From assembly GCA_963920765.1 (NCBI GenBank), contig OY987243.1, forward strand, positions 36,207,060-36,271,059: a DNA stretch of 64,000 nt, given 5' to 3'. Position 1 is the first letter of the stretch. The number at the start of each line of letters is the position of its first letter. Shown in pieces: positions 60,482-64,000 of this stretch. The notes under the pieces are model-generated. The model did no database searches and was not told the origin of the DNA. It saw nothing but the letters and a program-made list of their open reading frames with translations. The position numbers were made by a program, and so were the translations under genes. Source of the stretch: Ulota crispa (taxonomy: Eukaryota > Streptophyta > Bryopsida > Orthotrichales > Orthotrichaceae).

Positions 60482-62196
60482 CTACATTTTGGAAATTATA
60501 CAAATCCGTGATTCACTAACATGCAATATTGAAAAAGGAGAACAACATTAACATTGTCAAATGTTACAATCATTAGTTTTAATTTTAGAGAAAGGGAAAT
60601 TAAACATTTTTTAATGCTTTTATCTAACAATTTTGATTTTGAATTTATAATTTAGGGTTTTTCACCTAAATATTCTTGGAGCAAGGCACTTATTATCAAT
60701 TTTGTCCATGTTCTTTGTTATTTTTTTAAGAGTAATAAAAATGCCTAATATAAGAGTGTTAAGTGACAAATGTGGCAATTAAAGAAGCTTCAAAGTTCAA
60801 CATGGTATAAGGCTTATTGAGTGGTGGTCAAGTAAATTGTTTATAATTTCATGAGATTGGCACTTCATTGCAGATGGAATTTGGCATTTGCTAAAAATGT
60901 ATTCAAGGAAAATGGTTTTAAGATGTATTTTGGGTTTATTGAGGATATTTATTAGTGAGGCATGTAACAAACAATGTTTGATTTGGGTTGTCTTTTGGAA
61001 TGCTTATCATTCTTATTTTCCAACGATTTTAGGTTTTTCAAGCAAAGGAACTTTATAAAATTATGGGAGATTACAAATTTAATTGAAAATATGGGTTTCT
61101 ACTTGCAATTATTAAGACTTGGTTTTCGAAAAAAGAAAAAAAGTGCAATGTGACCATATTCTTAAATATATTCATATAAACTAAATGTGTTTGTTTTGGA
61201 TGGTAGTTATTGGAGAGGTTTGACATTTTGAGTAAAGGCCATTTTAGAGACTAAAGAGATCTTATTCCTTGTCATTTTATTTAAGCACTTTCTAAAATCA
61301 CCTATAAGTTTTTGACATTATAAATTATAGTTCAAATCTTAATATAAAATTCAATATTCAAATGACAACATTTCATGTCGTTTCAATTCTAAGAATTATG
61401 TACATCACAAAACACGAGGCCCTTATTTTTTGCAATGCATATCATATTTTGCATACAATATATTTATTTCTTTAAAGTTAAAGTCTCAAGCTTTATTTAT
61501 AATTTTGTTGCACAGTTGGCTAGCTAGGATGAAGGTGAAACATCAACAAGTTTGTTTCCATCTTTTGCTTTTTTTTTTTTTGGGAAGTTTCAAGTCTTGG
61601 ACTTATTACCTTAATGTAAACTGTCTCTTACATAAACATATAGAATAACCCAAGTAACTCTAGTGGTGGTTATTTTGGAGAAGGTTAAATTTTCTTGTGT
61701 ATAATCAGCAAGATCATCTCAAAGATAAATTAATTCTAGGATTTAGAGTTTGAGATTTGTAAAATGTCACGTGGTTTATTGGATCTCTTTCTGCACTTAT
61801 TTTAAAATCAAGTCAACTAGATAAGATTCATAACTCCTTTATTTTAGCCCCCTTGCTATTGAGGGTTTAGCAAACAAAGTCCTTAACATGGTTGAATGAA
61901 CTTGGTAGATCCTTCCTTTTGCAATTATGCCCTATAATGCCTTCATAGATTTATTCCACAAATTTCATCTACTTTCAATTTAGGAAATTCAAAACTATAC
62001 TAGAATGCAATTGGAGGGTTTCAAAAAGAATTCTTATTCAAAGCAAATTCCAGCTTGTTTTGTCCTCTTTCCTTCACTTTTGGTTCCATTCTAACCTACA
62101 ACAACACTCTATTCTTACTATATAGTAGGAAAAATAACTACAAGATTATTCTAAAGGGGTTGGTAAATAAGATTATTTAAACATTTTGAATTGTGA
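60482..62196. other. Intergenic stretch, no gene recognised
   Basis: Very AT-rich with one 72-codon frame (61430-61648), lacking family features. No paired element was found. Confidence 0.4.
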
Positions 62197-62200
62197 TTAA

Positions 62201-62432
62201 CCCCTAAAGGACCGAGCGATCATTGTACGTAGATGTGCAATATTGTATAACTGGCATTTGCTACCAACAAAAGGTTTTAATTTGGGATCTTGACTAGCTC
62301 ACTAGAACCGCACTTGTCTATATTCTAACTTTTGTGTTGATATCAAATGTAGTAGAGGTGTGGATGCATTCCAAATACCACTTATACAACATTGTACATA
62401 GTATGTACAATGGTTGCTTGGTCCTTTAGGGG
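62201..62432. mobile_element. TTAA-type element, shortest copy
   Basis: It is flanked by TTAA at 62197-62200 and 62433-62436. The ends are CCCCTAAAGGACCGAGCGAT and TTGCTTGGTCCTTTAGGGG. It is about 232 bp. Subterminal words TTGTACGTA and TATGTACAA are also inverted. Confidence 0.75.
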
Positions 62433-63454
62433 TTAATCCATACACAAAGAGTATTTACTCTCCTTTTTGTCATATACTTATCTCCATTTGACATTTTTTC
62501 TACACAATGTTTTTTGAGAAACGTTGGATCTAATTGACATCTTTGACAAAATTCTTCTAACATCTCAAATCTTAAGTCGATTAGTAATATCTCATATGCA
62601 CAACACTCACTCAATCATACTTTGGAGTTTCATCTATACTACTAAGTGGGAGGATTTCTCTTAGTGTGCCCTTTTCTAGAACCTTCTAGAACTTTTTGTT
62701 GTAAGTTGAAGCAACAAAGGATGCCTAAGATATAGAACACCAAGTGTCCTCCAACCATGTTCATTTCCAAAATTTTGTAGAACTTTTTGGTGGAAGTTGA
62801 AACAATAAAGAATGCCCCAAATATAGAACACCAAACTCCCTCCAACCATGTGCTAGAAATTAATAAAATGCCAAGAGCCTCCTAGCAAAATATAAAAGAT
62901 TAGCATTGTGATGAAAGCAATTGGTACTATTGGTTTCAAAAAAGGACCAAAATCATAGTGCATGTGGATTAGATTCTACACCAATTGTGAGGTATTGATT
63001 TTTTGTATTTGTATAGTACATCAAGATTAGATTCTAAACCAATTGATTTGTGAAATATTGATTTTTTGTAAAGTTAAATGTTGCATTACTCATACATGTT
63101 CTACTCATACAAAGTGTGCCTCTATACTAGTAATATGTCTACTTATTATAACTAATCACCACTAACCCTTATCTTGCACTAGTCCATGGGTTTGAACCCT
63201 AATCTAATAATTTCACAATTAAGTAAACTTGTTATATTGACTCCATTGATAACATTCACTCAATACTTTGGGTAAATCTAGACCTTAGATTTTACTAATT
63301 TGAGGTTTCTAATAGATGGTGTTCAATGGTGACTTCAATAATCCAATTGACTATGTTCATTTACATTATGTTTCATTTCTTTTGAGTTATTTATAGACAA
63401 GTGCATTTTCTACACACTAAAATTTCAACTATTTTTCTAACATTATTTATTTAT
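62433..63454. other. Intergenic stretch with a two-copy tandem repeat
   Basis: Two direct copies with a 91-bp period begin at about 62688 and 62779 (AGAACTTTTTGTTGTAAG and AGAACTTTTTGGTGGAAG) and each ends with CCTCCAACCATG. Nothing else is recognised. Confidence 0.5.
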
Positions 63455-63570
63455 TTAGACTTATGTAGGTTTATGTATGTATATATATATGCAAGCATGT
63501 ATGTACGTACGTACATATGTATGTATGAACGTACGTACGTACGTACGTACGTATGTACGTATGTATATAC

Positions 63571-63601
<31 letters not shown>

Positions 63602-64000
63602 TGTGCATACATATGTCTATATGTATGTATGCATGTATGTATAAATGTATGTGTGTATGTAGCTATGTCTGTATGCATGTATATATGCATGCATGTATCT
63701 ATGTATGTATGTATCTATGTATGTATCTATGTATGTATGCATGTATCTATGTATGCATGCATGCATGTATGTATGCATGTATCTATGTATGCATGCATGC
63801 ATGTATGTATGTACGCATGCATGTATGTATGTATGTATCTATGTATGTATGTATCTATGTATGTATGTATGCATGCATGTATGTATGCATGCATGCATGT
63901 ATGTATGCATGTATGTATGCATGCATGTATGTATGCATGCATGTATGTATGCATGCATGTATGTATGCATGCATGGATCTATGTATGCATGCATGGATCT
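63455..64000. repeat. ATGT/ATGC/ATCT compound tetranucleotide microsatellite
   Basis: More than 500 bp of (TATG)n with interspersed GCATGCATG, TACGTACG and TATCTATG runs, reaching the window edge. The - strand frames that read as His-Thr-Tyr-Ile repeats (63451-63954) are artefacts of the repeat. Confidence 0.9.

Noticed and set aside
63451..63954. - strand frames rich in His, Thr, Tyr and Ile
   Set aside because: They are pure translation of the tetranucleotide microsatellite.
1..64000. tRNA, rRNA and retrotransposon genes
   Set aside because: I found no cloverleaf with conserved boxes, no ribosomal RNA sequence and no reverse transcriptase or integrase motif in any long frame; degenerate copies cannot be excluded by eye.

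Overview
The window looks like nuclear DNA from a land plant. It is AT-rich, its genes are interrupted by GT-AG introns (also in predicted UTRs), it encodes a nuclear copy of a chloroplast ribosome recycling factor, and it is crowded with short inverted-repeat elements. Nothing fixes the lineage; a moss or another seed-free plant is my guess, with low confidence.

I could build four protein genes. (1) A 105-residue coiled-coil protein, + strand, three coding exons, 19713-21198. (2) Chloroplast ribosome recycling factor, + strand, eleven coding exons, 25635-29431; joining the exons gives a complete 274-residue protein. (3) An intronless 406-residue F-box protein with kelch-like repeats, - strand, 34700-35920. 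(4) A Treslin/TICRR-like DNA replication initiation protein, + strand, eight coding exons, 47575-55140; the joined frame is 1771 residues. Its predicted promoter carries three E2F-type motifs within about 55 bp. The four genes share no pathway that I can see: organelle translation, ubiquitin ligation, replication origin firing and one unknown.

The rest is mostly repeat DNA. The largest group is a set of non-autonomous elements of about 0.23-1.2 kb. They have terminal inverted repeats of the type CCCCTAAAGG...CCTTTAGGGG and sit in TTAA. Twelve have both ends and two more are partial; eight of the twelve have intact TTAA on both sides. One copy (39899-40854) interrupts a 22-bp tandem array, and neighbouring array units show the uninterrupted site, so the TTAA duplication can be read directly. 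A TTAA duplication next to CCC...GGG ends is the hallmark of piggyBac-type transposition. No transposase is present here. Other families are TAAGGTAGGA-ended elements (six copies), CACCATATTTGTTAA-ended elements (three copies), AGAGCATCTCCA-ended elements (two copies), several near-perfect foldbacks, a 26-bp minisatellite and a long ATGT/ATGC-rich simple repeat at the right edge.

Layout: 1-7.2 kb dense foldbacks; 7.2-19.2 kb repeat-rich, no gene seen; 19.2-21.2 kb coiled-coil gene; 21.2-25.0 kb intergenic; 25.0-29.5 kb recycling factor; 29.5-34.6 kb intergenic with two elements; 34.7-36.2 kb F-box gene; 36.3-38.3 kb GC-richer unassigned stretch; 38.4-46.4 kb nested insertions; 46.4-55.8 kb Treslin-like gene; 55.9-64 kb repeats. 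In all three intron-bearing genes an inverted-repeat element ends within about 20-200 bp of where the gene-like, GC-richer promoter/5' UTR sequence begins.
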